Source: Aequorivita aurantiaca (GTDB lineage Bacteria > Bacteroidota > Bacteroidia > Flavobacteriales > Flavobacteriaceae). From it: 64,000 nucleotides of DNA. Below are positions 41,523 through 51,090 of the stretch, one piece after another; within the stretch, counting starts at the first letter, position 1; each line of letters starts with the position of its first letter. The stretch is from contig NZ_JAUGQQ010000001.1 of the NCBI RefSeq assembly GCF_030410135.1, positions 62,001-126,000 on the forward strand. Direction: 5' to 3'. The notes beneath the pieces were generated by a model. It had not been told where the DNA came from. It did no database searches and worked only from the letters and a program-made list of their open reading frames with translations. The translations under genes and the position numbers were made by a program.

Positions 41523-44393
41523 ATGAAATGCCTTTTCCTCACATTTTTTCTATTTTTTAGTTGTACAATTTCAATAAATGCCCAGCGGTACCAGTTTAAA
41601 AAATACAAAACTGAGGAAGGATTGGTCAATAATGAAACCTTCGCAATAATCCAAGACAGCCAAAATAGAATTTGGGTGAGCAGTACCGGTGGAATTAGCT
41701 GCTTTAACGGGAAAACTTTTAAAAACTTCACGACGGATGAGGGTTTAGCATCAAACATTGTGTTCAGCATTTTTGAGGATTCCAAAGGCAGAATTTGGGC
41801 CGGCACGTTGGACAATGGCATAAGCATAATTGAAAATGGGAAAATAACCAACCCCACTGGGGTGGATTTTAATTTTTTGGGAAGTGCCACCAAAATTTTG
41901 GAAGGTGTGGACGGCACAATTTACCTCATTTTTTTAAATGGGATTGTAACTTACAAAAATGGAAAATTAGATTATTTATTAAAGGGTACAGAAGACAATC
42001 AGATTGCGGGGTTGCAGTACGCCGCTTGGTACGACAGCAATACCATCTTTTTGGCTTCCTTAAAGAAAGGTATTTTTAAGATGACCCTAAACCCGCTGAA
42101 TATTGAAAATATTTATAATGAAAAAGACGGCGTAAATAATATTTGCTACTCGGTTTTCGTGGATTCCAAAAAAGATGTTTGGGTTGGCGCATATGGCGAA
42201 TTGTATCAAATTTCCCAAGGGAAATTAAATAAATTCAGATTCAAACCTGAGGATTTTGACAACAACCGGATATATGGAATATACGGAGAAAATGAAAATG
42301 AACTTTATTTAAGCTTCGAGGGCAACGGATTTGGAATATTCAATAAGCAGACCGGTGATTTAAGAACTATTAATGAATCGCAAGGTTTGCCCACAAAATA
42401 CATTTATCGGATGATTAAGGATACCGAAGGTAATCACTGGATGACCAGTTTTGGCGAAGGGATTATTCGATTCAGGGATACTGCTTTCAAAATTTATGAT
42501 AAAACCCAGGGTTTGCCCTCGGTGAATGCCGTTGCAGAATGGAATAATAAATTGACCATAGCCAGTGATGAAGGCCTTTTGATGATGGATGCAACTGGAA
42601 AAATTAGCCCAGTAATAAAAGGGGATGCAGTAAAAACGCTTTTCGTTACTCCAGAAAATAATATGCTGTTCAATACCAATCGTGCTGTTTTTGAGCTGTT
42701 AGAAACCAGCGCGAATCCTACACTTATAGACGAAGGTGATTACAATCAATTGTTCAAGGCAAAGGAAAAAACTTATCTTTTTGGTACTGATAACATCAAG
42801 ATTCTAGCAAAAGATTCCACTTATTTTATAAACACGAGAAGATCAATATCCATTAAACCAATTGGAGACCGTTATATACTTTGCAAATTGGGAGGATTGT
42901 TTCAAATGGATGAAACCGGCACCGATACTATTCCGGGCCTTCATCCGAAAGTTCATTTTGATTTCAGAAGTCTGGATGCCATCAATGAAAATGAAGTGCT
43001 TGCCGGAAGCGAAAAAAATCTATACCACATTTCGTTGGATCGCGGCATTTTCAAAATACGGAAATTTAACCTGGATCGGTTTACCGGTTTAAAACATTTT
43101 CGCGCATTGAAAGTGGATGGCAACAATTTATGGTTGGCGGGAAGGGACATGCTTTTGAAAGTGGATTTGAATCTTCTGCTTAAAAAGGATACAATAAAGG
43201 CGGAGAAATTCAACACTACCGCCAATTTTCTGGAAAATCATATTGATTTAAATTCACTTCTGATTACGGGTGATAAAACTGTACTCGCAACCTCTCTAAG
43301 CGGAATATTAGCCTTTAACGAGAAAGCATATATTCCCAACACACAACCTCCCAAGCTTGCCATTTCAGAGATTCTCCTATTTTCCGAACCTCTTGCCGAT
43401 AGCTTATACCGAACAAAAAATGGTATTGTCCTACCCTATCAAAAAAATTATTTAAGCTTTTCAATGGAGGCAATTACATTCACTAATCCGGAGAATGTTT
43501 ACTATCAGTACCGAATGAGGGGTCTTCGAGATGGAGATGAGTGGTCCCTACCTACTAAAGATCCGAACGTCGTTTTTTCATATTTACCTCCGGGCGATTA
43601 TTCGTTTGAATTCCGGGCGGACAATGGTAATGGAGTTTGGCAAACTGCACCTTATGAATATTCGTTCAAAATATCTGTACCATTTTGGAAAACTTGGTTT
43701 TTTTGGGTGTTCTTGATTTTTGGAACTTCAATAGCTGTTTTTCTTTTTTATTATTATAAAAATCAGGCCGAACGAAAAAGAAACGAGGCCTTCACCCATA
43801 ATTTAATAAAAGCACAAGAGGAGGAGCGAACCCGCGTGGCACGCGAACTGCACGACAGTGTGGGTCAAAAACTTATGCTCCTCACAAAAAAAACGAAATC
43901 TACAGGAAACCAGGAAATGGAATTCTTGGCAACAAATACGTTACAGGAACTTCGGTCCATTTCCAAAGGGTTGCATCCCGCAACACTTGAACGTTTAGGA
44001 CCCACAGTAGCCATCAGAAATATGGTTGATGAAGTGGACTCTAATACCAGCATTTTTTTTACGCACGAAATTGAGGACATAGATGCATTGTTAAGCAAGG
44101 AAGCATCGCTACATTTGTATAGAATTATTCAGGAAGTGCTAAACAACATGGTAAAACATGCTGAGGCCAAAGCTGCCTCAATAACCATTGAAAAGAAGAA
44201 GAATAGTATTGAAGCTATTATTTCTGACAATGGAATAGGGTTTGAATTTTCCGAAAAAGTTAAAACCAGTGATAGTTTAGGTATGAAAACAATCTTGGAA
44301 CGCGCCAAAATACTTCATTCAAAAATTGACATCAAAAGCCAAATCAATAAAGGAACCACCGTCACTTTAACCATTCCACTAATAAATGCATAA
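41523..44393 (+). CDS. Two-component sensor kinase with beta-propeller sensor
   Basis: 956 residues: signal peptide, an extracytoplasmic propeller of repeated FEDSKGRIWAGT/DSQNRIWVSS units (about 20-600), a Y_Y_Y domain (about 650-715; LPPGDYSFEFRADNGNGVW), one membrane helix (about 725-743), HisKA_3 with RVARELHDSVGQK, and a HATPase (DNGIGFEF, DSLGMKTI). The G box is of the NarX/LiaS type. The downstream NarL-type regulator overlaps by 8 bases, giving a complete two-component pair. Such periplasmic propeller kinases often sense glycans, but no carbohydrate genes are near. Confidence 0.93.
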   Translation: MKCLFLTFFLFFSCTISINAQRYQFKKYKTEEGLVNNETFAIIQDSQNRIWVSSTGGISCFNGKTFKNFTTDEGLASNIVFSIFEDSKGRIWAGTLDNGISIIENGKITNPTGVDFNFLGSATKILEGVDGTIYLIFLNGIVTYKNGKLDYLLKGTEDNQIAGLQYAAWYDSNTIFLASLKKGIFKMTLNPLNIENIYNEKDGVNNICYSVFVDSKKDVWVGAYGELYQISQGKLNKFRFKPEDFDNNRIYGIYGENENELYLSFEGNGFGIFNKQTGDLRTINESQGLPTKYIYRMIKDTEGNHWMTSFGEGIIRFRDTAFKIYDKTQGLPSVNAVAEWNNKLTIASDEGLLMMDATGKISPVIKGDAVKTLFVTPENNMLFNTNRAVFELLETSANPTLIDEGDYNQLFKAKEKTYLFGTDNIKILAKDSTYFINTRRSISIKPIGDRYILCKLGGLFQMDETGTDTIPGLHPKVHFDFRSLDAINENEVLAGSEKNLYHISLDRGIFKIRKFNLDRFTGLKHFRALKVDGNNLWLAGRDMLLKVDLNLLLKKDTIKAEKFNTTANFLENHIDLNSLLITGDKTVLATSLSGILAFNEKAYIPNTQPPKLAISEILLFSEPLADSLYRTKNGIVLPYQKNYLSFSMEAITFTNPENVYYQYRMRGLRDGDEWSLPTKDPNVVFSYLPPGDYSFEFRADNGNGVWQTAPYEYSFKISVPFWKTWFFWVFLIFGTSIAVFLFYYYKNQAERKRNEAFTHNLIKAQEEERTRVARELHDSVGQKLMLLTKKTKSTGNQEMEFLATNTLQELRSISKGLHPATLERLGPTVAIRNMVDEVDSNTSIFFTHEIEDIDALLSKEASLHLYRIIQEVLNNMVKHAEAKAASITIEKKKNSIEAIISDNGIGFEFSEKVKTSDSLGMKTILERAKILHSKIDIKSQINKGTTVTLTIPLINA

Positions 44394-45036
44394 AAAAGAT
44401 ATTTCAATAATAATAGCGGACGACCACCCGATGATCCTCAAAGGGCTACACGATGAATTGGCGGCCAGCAATTATAACGTGGTCGGGCAGGGTGCAAATG
44501 GAATGCAGGCGTTGGAACTTATTTTAACCCATAACCCAACACTAGCTCTTTTAGATATTGATATGCCACTTTTAACAGGGTTTGAGGTAATAAAAATGGC
44601 CAAACAGAAAAACGTGCAAACCAAATTTATAATATTATCCTTTCACAAAGAGAATGAATACATTTCCCAAGCCAAGGCGCTTCAAATTAATGGTTATCTG
44701 CTAAAGGAAGATTCCTTTTCCGAAATCGAAACTTGTATTGATACCGTATTAAAAGATGAAACTTATTTTAGTCATTCCTTCGTTCCAGCCTCACTAGTCA
44801 GCGTTTCGGAGGAATTAAAAAAAATGAAACATTTAACTTCTTCGGAAAAAACTGTACTGAAATTGGTGGCAGAGCAAAAAAGCAGCGGTGAAATTGCCGA
44901 AAAGCTTTTTATCTCCATTCGGACCGTTGAAAAACACCGCAGCAACATTATTTTGAAATTGGAAATGGAAAATACCCACACTAATGTTCTTACCAATTGG
45001 GCTTATTTAAACAGAAATCTTATCAAGGAGCTTTAG
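44386..45036 (+). CDS. NarL/LuxR-type response regulator
   Basis: 216 residues: receiver domain with IIIADDHPM, phospho-acceptor Asp57 (LALLDIDMPLLTG) and Lys in LLKEDSF, followed by a LuxR helix-turn-helix (LTSSEKTVLKLVAEQKSSGEIAEKLF, then RTVEKHRSNI). The start overlaps the kinase gene. Targets are not evident. Confidence 0.95.
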   Translation: MHKKDISIIIADDHPMILKGLHDELAASNYNVVGQGANGMQALELILTHNPTLALLDIDMPLLTGFEVIKMAKQKNVQTKFIILSFHKENEYISQAKALQINGYLLKEDSFSEIETCIDTVLKDETYFSHSFVPASLVSVSEELKKMKHLTSSEKTVLKLVAEQKSSGEIAEKLFISIRTVEKHRSNIILKLEMENTHTNVLTNWAYLNRNLIKEL

Positions 45037-45039
45037 AAA

Positions 45040-46188
45040 TTAATACCCGAAATCACTTTTTATTTTGTCCGCTCTATCCAATAATTTATCAATCGTAATA
45101 AAATCAACTTCTTCCTTGTCATAAGCTCCTTGGTAGATTTTCATCGCCTTTTTTGGCTCCCCAGTTTCTTCATAATAGCGTCCTAAATAATAATCTCCAA
45201 GCACCGTATTCGGGTATTGTCTTTTGGCGAGTGTCGCAATTTCACGAAGCGATTCCCACTGACTTTTCTTTTCTGCAGCGGTTGCGGTAGCTATAAAATC
45301 GTTAACCCGAATGTTGTTCGTTATTCCGAAAAGATCTTCAATCACTTTATATTTATCCAACAAATATTGGTGAATCGGCGTGTCCATTTTCAACAAAACC
45401 TCATTGTATTCCTTTTTGCTAATAGGCCTATAAACTGAAAATATTTTTTCCAATGCGTTGGGAATACCGCGGCCGCCAAGGGAATAATGCGTGGCGCCGT
45501 CAAAATTGTCATAATAGTAACTGAAGGAATTACTTTTCAGTCCGCTCAAACGGCTGTTCAGATCTTCGGCCGCTTCCATTAATCCCTTAATATCGTCCGT
45601 CCCCGTTGCAACATAATAAAATATCTTCCCCGGTATTTTCGGAATGCGCTCTATAAGTCGATCTTCCATCATCGGTGCCATATCCGGGCTTAGGTTAATA
45701 TAACCGTTTAACAAAGGCGGATCCTTAAAAAGATAATAATTCAGAAAATTTGCCGTAAAATCGTGCCCAACGCCAATTATGAATTTTGCGGTACGATATT
45801 TTCCATCAATATACGGCAGCAGTTCCATACCGATAAATTCGAAAAATTTAGCGCCTTTTTCCCCCGGCATAAAAGTATTGTCATCATAAGCGCAATCGTC
45901 ATAACGGCTGTCTCCCTGCATAATTCCAACTACGATAGACTCCGGCATGTCTTCCCAATAGCTGAAATAATCCACATTTCCAGCAACGGGCTCAAAAAGA
46001 TAATCGGCGTCCAGCACCAAAACTATGGGATATTTTTTTTCAACGTTTGAATCGTAATTCCGTGGAAGTTGAATTTTCAATCTTCGGGATTCGCCCAATT
46101 TGGAGGAGTTGAATTCCTCATAAATTATTTGGGAAATTGAGGCATGGCTGATAAAAGCGCATAAAGCGAAAAGCAACAATTTTTTCAT
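45040..46188 (-). CDS. Secreted esterase-fold (EstA/Fes-like) protein with Asp in place of the nucleophilic Ser
   Basis: 382 residues with a signal peptide. The alpha/beta-hydrolase core spans about 25-270 (KYPIVLVLDADYLFEPVAG, FFEFIGMELLPYIDGKYRT). Where esterases of this family have G-H-S-x-G-G, this protein reads G141-H-D-F-T-A, so Ser is replaced by Asp143. A His in DGATHYSLGG fits the catalytic His position. A C-terminal TPR-like region (YLGRYYEETGEPKKAMKIYQGAY) follows. Either non-hydrolytic, or altered chemistry with an Asp nucleophile. Its gene ends 4 bases from the regulator's stop. Confidence 0.8.
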   Translation of the reverse strand: MKKLLLFALCAFISHASISQIIYEEFNSSKLGESRRLKIQLPRNYDSNVEKKYPIVLVLDADYLFEPVAGNVDYFSYWEDMPESIVVGIMQGDSRYDDCAYDDNTFMPGEKGAKFFEFIGMELLPYIDGKYRTAKFIIGVGHDFTANFLNYYLFKDPPLLNGYINLSPDMAPMMEDRLIERIPKIPGKIFYYVATGTDDIKGLMEAAEDLNSRLSGLKSNSFSYYYDNFDGATHYSLGGRGIPNALEKIFSVYRPISKKEYNEVLLKMDTPIHQYLLDKYKVIEDLFGITNNIRVNDFIATATAAEKKSQWESLREIATLAKRQYPNTVLGDYYLGRYYEETGEPKKAMKIYQGAYDKEEVDFITIDKLLDRADKIKSDFGY

Positions 46189-46270
46189 TGGGTAGATTTT
46201 TTTTTAATCTTCGGAAAGATAACAATTTTTGAATTTGTGGTTTTTTCGAAGTAAAAAAATAAAAAAGAAA

Positions 46271-47242
46271 CTATAGTTTCAATCGCCTGCGGTTGTAGAG
46301 AGGAAGGAACACGAGCGAAAGTACCCCGAAGAAAACAATGGACGCAATGTTTGATATCCACACGATCCATCCGAAAGCGGTGCCAACAGTTTTTAAAACT
46401 CCGAAAACAACCAAAATTCCGGCCACCGCTGCTGGATAGGTTCCAAAACCGCTATTGGTAAAGGCGAAGGTGAAACTGCCCACAACGAAGGCTATGATTA
46501 TGGTTCCTAATGGAATGTTCGAAGTTTCGGGAAGCGCGTAAAGTGCGGCATAGAATGATAGCACATAAAGCCCCCAAATGGCGCACGTATGCATTAGGAA
46601 AGGCAACTTTTTTTTCATTTTCACAATGCTGAAAACGCCTTCCTTTAAACCGATTATGAAACTTTTCAGTTTTTTGTGTATGTTCGATTTTGAAAATTTG
46701 ATGTAGAGCAAAGTAATGATGGTAATAAAAAGAATTCCGAAAATGAGCAGGTATAAAATTGAGGGCGGAATACTTTGCATTACATAGCCATACAGCACAT
46801 CAAATTTGATTGCCATTGCCAAAACCGTAAAAATTAAAAGAAAAATAAGGTCAACAATTCTTTCAGAAATTATAGTTCCGAAGCCTTTTTGAAAAGGTAC
46901 GCCTTCGTATTTGTCCAAAATAATGCCGCGGGAAACCTCCCCACTTTTCGGAATAAACACATTCATTAGATACGCCACGGAAATTGCCATAAAATTATTG
47001 GCGAGTTTTGTGCGATAGCCCAACGGCTGCAACATAAAATTCCAGCGATAGGCGCGAGAGATGTGGCTGAGCAAACTTAGCGCGACCGACAACAGTACAA
47101 ACCAATAATTAGCATCGGCAAAATATTTTTTTGTTTCGGTAAGTTGTTGCGGGGTGAAGGATTGGTAAATATACCAAATCAGGAAAATCCCCAATGCCAG
47201 GGGAATGGCAATCTGCAAAAATTTTGAAAGGGAGCGGCCCAC
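46271..47242 (-). CDS. YbhN/LPG-synthase-TM family membrane protein
   Basis: 323 residues, about eight membrane helices, GTG start directly next to the panD stop. Recognised by FIPKSGEVSRGIILDKYEGVPFQKG and TNSGFGTYPAAVAGIL, typical of the flippase-like domain without a synthase domain. Substrate unknown. It shares an operon with panC and panD, but no link to pantothenate synthesis is known. Confidence 0.88.
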   Translation of the reverse strand: MGRSLSKFLQIAIPLALGIFLIWYIYQSFTPQQLTETKKYFADANYWFVLLSVALSLLSHISRAYRWNFMLQPLGYRTKLANNFMAISVAYLMNVFIPKSGEVSRGIILDKYEGVPFQKGFGTIISERIVDLIFLLIFTVLAMAIKFDVLYGYVMQSIPPSILYLLIFGILFITIITLLYIKFSKSNIHKKLKSFIIGLKEGVFSIVKMKKKLPFLMHTCAIWGLYVLSFYAALYALPETSNIPLGTIIIAFVVGSFTFAFTNSGFGTYPAAVAGILVVFGVLKTVGTAFGWIVWISNIASIVFFGVLSLVFLPLYNRRRLKL

Positions 47243-47593
47243 TTAACGAAGCAAGTTTGTCTCTTCGTCGGGAAAGACCATTGAGGGCTTGAAGGTTTTA
47301 GCTTCTTCCAACTCCATCAAGGCGTAGGTTATAAGTATCAACACATCGCCGGGGGCCACGCGTCGGGCAGCGGCGCCGTTTAGCGTAATTTCGCCACTGT
47401 TCCGCGGGCCGGGAATGGCGTAAGTCTCAAGGCGTTCGCCGTTGTTGTTGTTTACTATCTGCACTTTTTCGCCTTCAATAATGTTGGCGGCGTCCATTAA
47501 ATCTTGGTCAATGGTAATGCTGCCAATATAATTTAGGTCGGCGCCGGTAACTTTTACTCTATGGATTTTAGATTTTACTACGTGTATTTGCAT
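47243..47593 (-). CDS. panD: Aspartate 1-decarboxylase
   Basis: 116 residues. Makes beta-alanine for pantothenate. The self-cleavage site Gly24-Ser25 in [17 protein letters not shown] gives the pyruvoyl group; [15 protein letters not shown] is also conserved. The next gene starts right after its stop, and panC lies 12 bases upstream. Confidence 0.97.
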   Translation of the reverse strand: MQIHVVKSKIHRVKVTGADLNYIGSITIDQDLMDAANIIEGEKVQIVNNNNGERLETYAIPGPRNSGEITLNGAAARRVAPGDVLILITYALMELEEAKTFKPSMVFPDEETNLLR

Positions 47594-47605
47594 GGTGCAA
47601 AGGTA

Positions 47606-48451
47606 TTAATTTAAAGGCATATTGTCTATCAACCTAACTTCGCCCGCAAACGCTGCGATGAAAGCCCTATATTTTGTGGCCTTATTTTTTCGCTTTGCGG
47701 TCTTGAGGGTTTTTTCGTTGGCGATTTCAAAATATTCCAATTTCAAGTCGGGGTTTTGCAAAAATCGTTCCGCAACCAAATGGTTCAAATCTGTAATGGA
47801 TGTGGAACCGAATTTATCCCGCACTTCGTTTAAAGTTTTATAAATAGTTGCAGCTTCTTCAAACTGTTTTGTGCTTAGTCGTTTGTTTCGCGAACTCATT
47901 GCAAGGCCGTTTTCTTCCCTTAAAATAGGGCAACCAATAATTTTTGTATGAAGCTTTTCAAGAGCGACCAATTTTTTTACGATTTGCAATTGCTGATAGT
48001 CCTTTTCTCCAAAATATGCCGCATCTGGCTTTACAATTCTGAAAAGTTTGTTTACGATTGTCCCCACTCCGTCAAAATGCCCTTTTCGGTGCTTTCCTTC
48101 CATTTCTTTTTCAATGTTTCCAAAATGATATTTTTTGGCAGCAACCGTATCTTCATACAAATCAGAAACTTCGGGCAGAAAAACAATTATTTCTTCATTT
48201 AAATCCTTTAAGAGGGAAATATCGGCATCGGGGGTGCGGGGATATTTTTGAAGATCGGCACTGTTGTTGAATTGGGTGGGGTTAACGAATATGCTTACCA
48301 CCACAATTTCGTTTTCGCTTAATGCTCTTTTTACCAAGGAAATATGGCCGGCGTGCAATGCTCCCATCGTTGGCACAAAACCTATTTTGTCAATTTTGTT
48401 AGCGAAAGACAAGGCCTGCACCAATGATTTTTTCTGGGTGTGTATTACCAT
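47606..48451 (-). CDS. panC: Pantoate-beta-alanine ligase
   Basis: 281 residues. Joins pantoate and beta-alanine with ATP. HIGH-type motif PTMGALHAGHISLV, FVNPTQF, YFGEKDYQQL and the KMSKS-type loop GLAMSSRNKRL are visible. It is the first gene of panC-panD-YbhN, with a -7 element at 48472-48479. Confidence 0.97.
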   Translation of the reverse strand: MVIHTQKKSLVQALSFANKIDKIGFVPTMGALHAGHISLVKRALSENEIVVVSIFVNPTQFNNSADLQKYPRTPDADISLLKDLNEEIIVFLPEVSDLYEDTVAAKKYHFGNIEKEMEGKHRKGHFDGVGTIVNKLFRIVKPDAAYFGEKDYQQLQIVKKLVALEKLHTKIIGCPILREENGLAMSSRNKRLSTKQFEEAATIYKTLNEVRDKFGSTSITDLNHLVAERFLQNPDLKLEYFEIANEKTLKTAKRKNKATKYRAFIAAFAGEVRLIDNMPLN

Positions 48452-48471
48452 AAAATTGGTTTAAGAGCGGG

Positions 48472-48479
48472 CAAAATTA
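48472..48479 (-). promoter_or_regulatory. panC promoter -7 element TAATTTTG
   Basis: Exact consensus on the minus strand, 20 bases before the panC ATG. Together with the element at 48511 it makes a divergent promoter pair. Confidence 0.55.
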
Positions 48480-48510
48480 ATATATTAAAGACAATCTACA
48501 TAAATTTTCG

Positions 48511-48518
48511 TAATTTTG
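48511..48518 (+). promoter_or_regulatory. Promoter -7 element TAATTTTG for the GT5-like gene
   Basis: Exact consensus, about 63 bases before the ATG at 48582; the two promoters are divergent, their -7 elements about 30 bases apart. Confidence 0.55.
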
Positions 48519-48581
48519 CGTGTTTTTAATTCCCTGCCCAATGCACGGAGGAAAATAGCATTAATACCTAAAACCCAATAG

Positions 48582-49391
48582 ATGAAAGATAAAAGAGTCT
48601 TGTATGTGTCTTCCGAAGTTATACCGTACCTTCCCGAGACCGAGATTTCTTCAATGTCGTTTGAAGCTCCGCGAATGATCAATAACCATGGTGGCCAAAT
48701 TAGAATTTTTATGCCTCGATATGGCAATATTAATGAAAGAAGGCACCAACTGCACGAAGTGATTCGCCTTTCCGGAATGAATTTGGTAATTAACGATCTT
48801 GATATGCCGCTTATAATCAAGGTTGCCTCAATCCCAAAAGAACGGATTCAAGTTTATTTTATTGATAACGAGGATTACTTTAAACGAAAGGCGACCTATA
48901 CTGATGAAGATGGCAATTTCTATAAAGACAACGATGAACGCGCCATTTTTTTTGCAAAAGGCGTTATCGAAACCGTTAAAAAACTGAACTGGTCACCAGA
49001 CATCATCCATGTTCACGGGTGGCTAGCTTCCTTTTTACCTCTATATCTTCGCAATTATTATGGCAATGAGCCACTTTTCGAGAACAGCAAAATAGTTACC
49101 TCGGTATACAATCAAGGCTTCGATGGAACGTTAGCCAATAATACTATTGACAAGGTTCGGTTTGATGCAATTGACGATGAAGCAATTGTAGAACTTGACG
49201 AGCCCAACTATGTAAACCTAATGAAGATTGCCGTCCGAAATTCAGACGCCGTAATTGTTGGATCGGAAGTTATACCGGATGAACTGGAAAAATATCTTAA
49301 CACTTTGGACAAACCGGTGTTAAAATATCATAATATGGAAAATTTTTCACAGGCATATTTGGACTTTTACCGCGAAAAAGTTTTAATATAA
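48582..49391 (+). CDS. Lone glycogen/starch synthase N-terminal (GT5) domain protein
   Basis: 269 residues, only the first Rossmann domain of GT5 glycogen synthases: VLYVSSEVIPYLPETEIS, GGQIRIFMPRYGNI, ERAIFFAKGVIETVKKLNW and IIHVHGWLASFLPLYLRN. The KxGGL loop that holds ADP-glucose in true synthases is replaced by ETEISSM, and the second domain is absent. Catalytic synthase activity is therefore unlikely. It precedes the DUF4270 gene and glmS, an order common in this family of bacteria. Function unknown. Confidence 0.85.
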   Translation: MKDKRVLYVSSEVIPYLPETEISSMSFEAPRMINNHGGQIRIFMPRYGNINERRHQLHEVIRLSGMNLVINDLDMPLIIKVASIPKERIQVYFIDNEDYFKRKATYTDEDGNFYKDNDERAIFFAKGVIETVKKLNWSPDIIHVHGWLASFLPLYLRNYYGNEPLFENSKIVTSVYNQGFDGTLANNTIDKVRFDAIDDEAIVELDEPNYVNLMKIAVRNSDAVIVGSEVIPDELEKYLNTLDKPVLKYHNMENFSQAYLDFYREKVLI

Positions 49392-49539
49392 AAATCTTCA
49401 TTCTATAGGATGAAATGATAGCAATTGTTTTCATCAAAAAAAGAATTAAATCAAAAATGGAATGCCTCGTTACAATGAACGAAACAACCGAAAATGAAAT
49501 CCTGGGGCGTTCAAAAATCTATCTCTCAAACATTTGCAA

Positions 49540-51081
49540 ATGAAAATTAAAAATCTGTTGCCAATAGCCGGCACTATTCTATTCCTGATTATTGCCCTGT
49601 CCTCTTGTCAAGAAGATGTAAGTACCATTGGTTCTGAAATTTTGGGAGATGAAACCCCAAATGGCATTTTAGACGATTCGCAATCAATTATCTCCTATAG
49701 CAGAAAATTGGGACCCGTGCAAAGCAACCGGCTTCCGGCATACCAACTTGGCGTATATAACGATCCGGTGTATGGAAAATCTACGGTAAACTTACTGTCG
49801 CAGCTCACTTTGGACCAAAGCGATCCAACCTTTGGCGACAGTGCCGCGGTGGATAGTGTGTATGTTTATCTGCCATTTTTCAGCACAGCTACAACGGCTA
49901 ATGACATAACAACATATGAACTGGATTCCATTTACGGCTCTTCGCCAATAAATGTAAATATTTCCGCTTCCAATTATTTTTTAAGGGATTTTGATCCCAA
50001 CACCGGATTTGAAGAACTCCAAAATTACTATACCGACCAAGGGCCAACCTTTGAGGCGAATCTTGGCGAACAATTGGGCGCGGTGGATAATTTTGTGCCA
50101 AGTAACCGAGGCTTTGTCCTAAATGCGGGAACGGATGACGAAGAGAAATTAGGCCCGGGATTTCGCATAAAATTGGATTCTGCATTTTTTCAGGATAACA
50201 TCATATTAATGGAAGGAACGGAAGAATTGCGCAACAATAATAACTTTAAAAATTTCTTGAGAGGAATTTATTTTGATGTAACAACATCTTCCAACGACGG
50301 GAGCCTATTTATTTTTGATATTACCAAAGCGCATATTTCTATTTTTTATACCGCAGATAACGCATCCAACCCGGACGAAAAAGAAAACAAAGTATTCAAA
50401 TTGAATTTTGGAGGAATTAACGTAAATACTTTTGAAAATGAACTGTCACCCGAAATCCAAACTGCCATCGCCAATCCGAATATAGAAACCGGAGAGGAAA
50501 ATCTTTATTTAAGAGGGGGCGACGGTATCATGTCGGTAGTGGAACTATTCGGAAAGGATAATGACAACAACGGCGTTGCAGATGAACTTCAAACGCTCCG
50601 AGATAAAAAATGGATTGTAAATGAAGCAAATCTAATTTTTTATGTAAACCAGGAATTAATGGTTGGCGGCGCCACCGAACCGGAAAGAATTATGATCTAC
50701 GACCTCAAAAACAGCAATGTTTTGGCAGATTATCTTTTAGACACCACCAATGGTTTGGAACCCATTGATGCCTTTACAAACCACTTTGGAAGATTAGAAA
50801 GAGGAAGCGACGGCAATGGAAAATACTACAAATTGAAAATAACCGCCCACATAAGCAATCTTATTAATAAAGATAGCACCAACGTGCCATTGGGAATTGT
50901 AGTTTCGCAGAACGTAGCCATCCGTACTACCCAAAAACTTCAAAATCCGATGGAACCTAATATTGAACAGATTCCATCAAGTTCAGTCGTTTCACCGGAA
51001 GGAACGATTCTATACGGCAACGCGGCGTCAGATCCAGCGAAAAGATTAAAACTTCAAATATATTATACCGAACCAAAATAA
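49540..51081 (+). CDS. DUF4270 family lipoprotein
   Basis: 513 residues from the ATG at 49540 (in-frame TTG at 49534). Lipobox LIIALSSC, then QEDVSTIGSEILGDE, the usual DUF4270 opening. The mature part is beta-rich with repeated short strands and no catalytic motif that I recognise. Probably outer-membrane-associated. It lies nine bases before glmS. Confidence 0.88.
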   Translation: MKIKNLLPIAGTILFLIIALSSCQEDVSTIGSEILGDETPNGILDDSQSIISYSRKLGPVQSNRLPAYQLGVYNDPVYGKSTVNLLSQLTLDQSDPTFGDSAAVDSVYVYLPFFSTATTANDITTYELDSIYGSSPINVNISASNYFLRDFDPNTGFEELQNYYTDQGPTFEANLGEQLGAVDNFVPSNRGFVLNAGTDDEEKLGPGFRIKLDSAFFQDNIILMEGTEELRNNNNFKNFLRGIYFDVTTSSNDGSLFIFDITKAHISIFYTADNASNPDEKENKVFKLNFGGINVNTFENELSPEIQTAIANPNIETGEENLYLRGGDGIMSVVELFGKDNDNNGVADELQTLRDKKWIVNEANLIFYVNQELMVGGATEPERIMIYDLKNSNVLADYLLDTTNGLEPIDAFTNHFGRLERGSDGNGKYYKLKITAHISNLINKDSTNVPLGIVVSQNVAIRTTQKLQNPMEPNIEQIPSSSVVSPEGTILYGNAASDPAKRLKLQIYYTEPK

Positions 51082-51090
51082 ACCTCGCAT

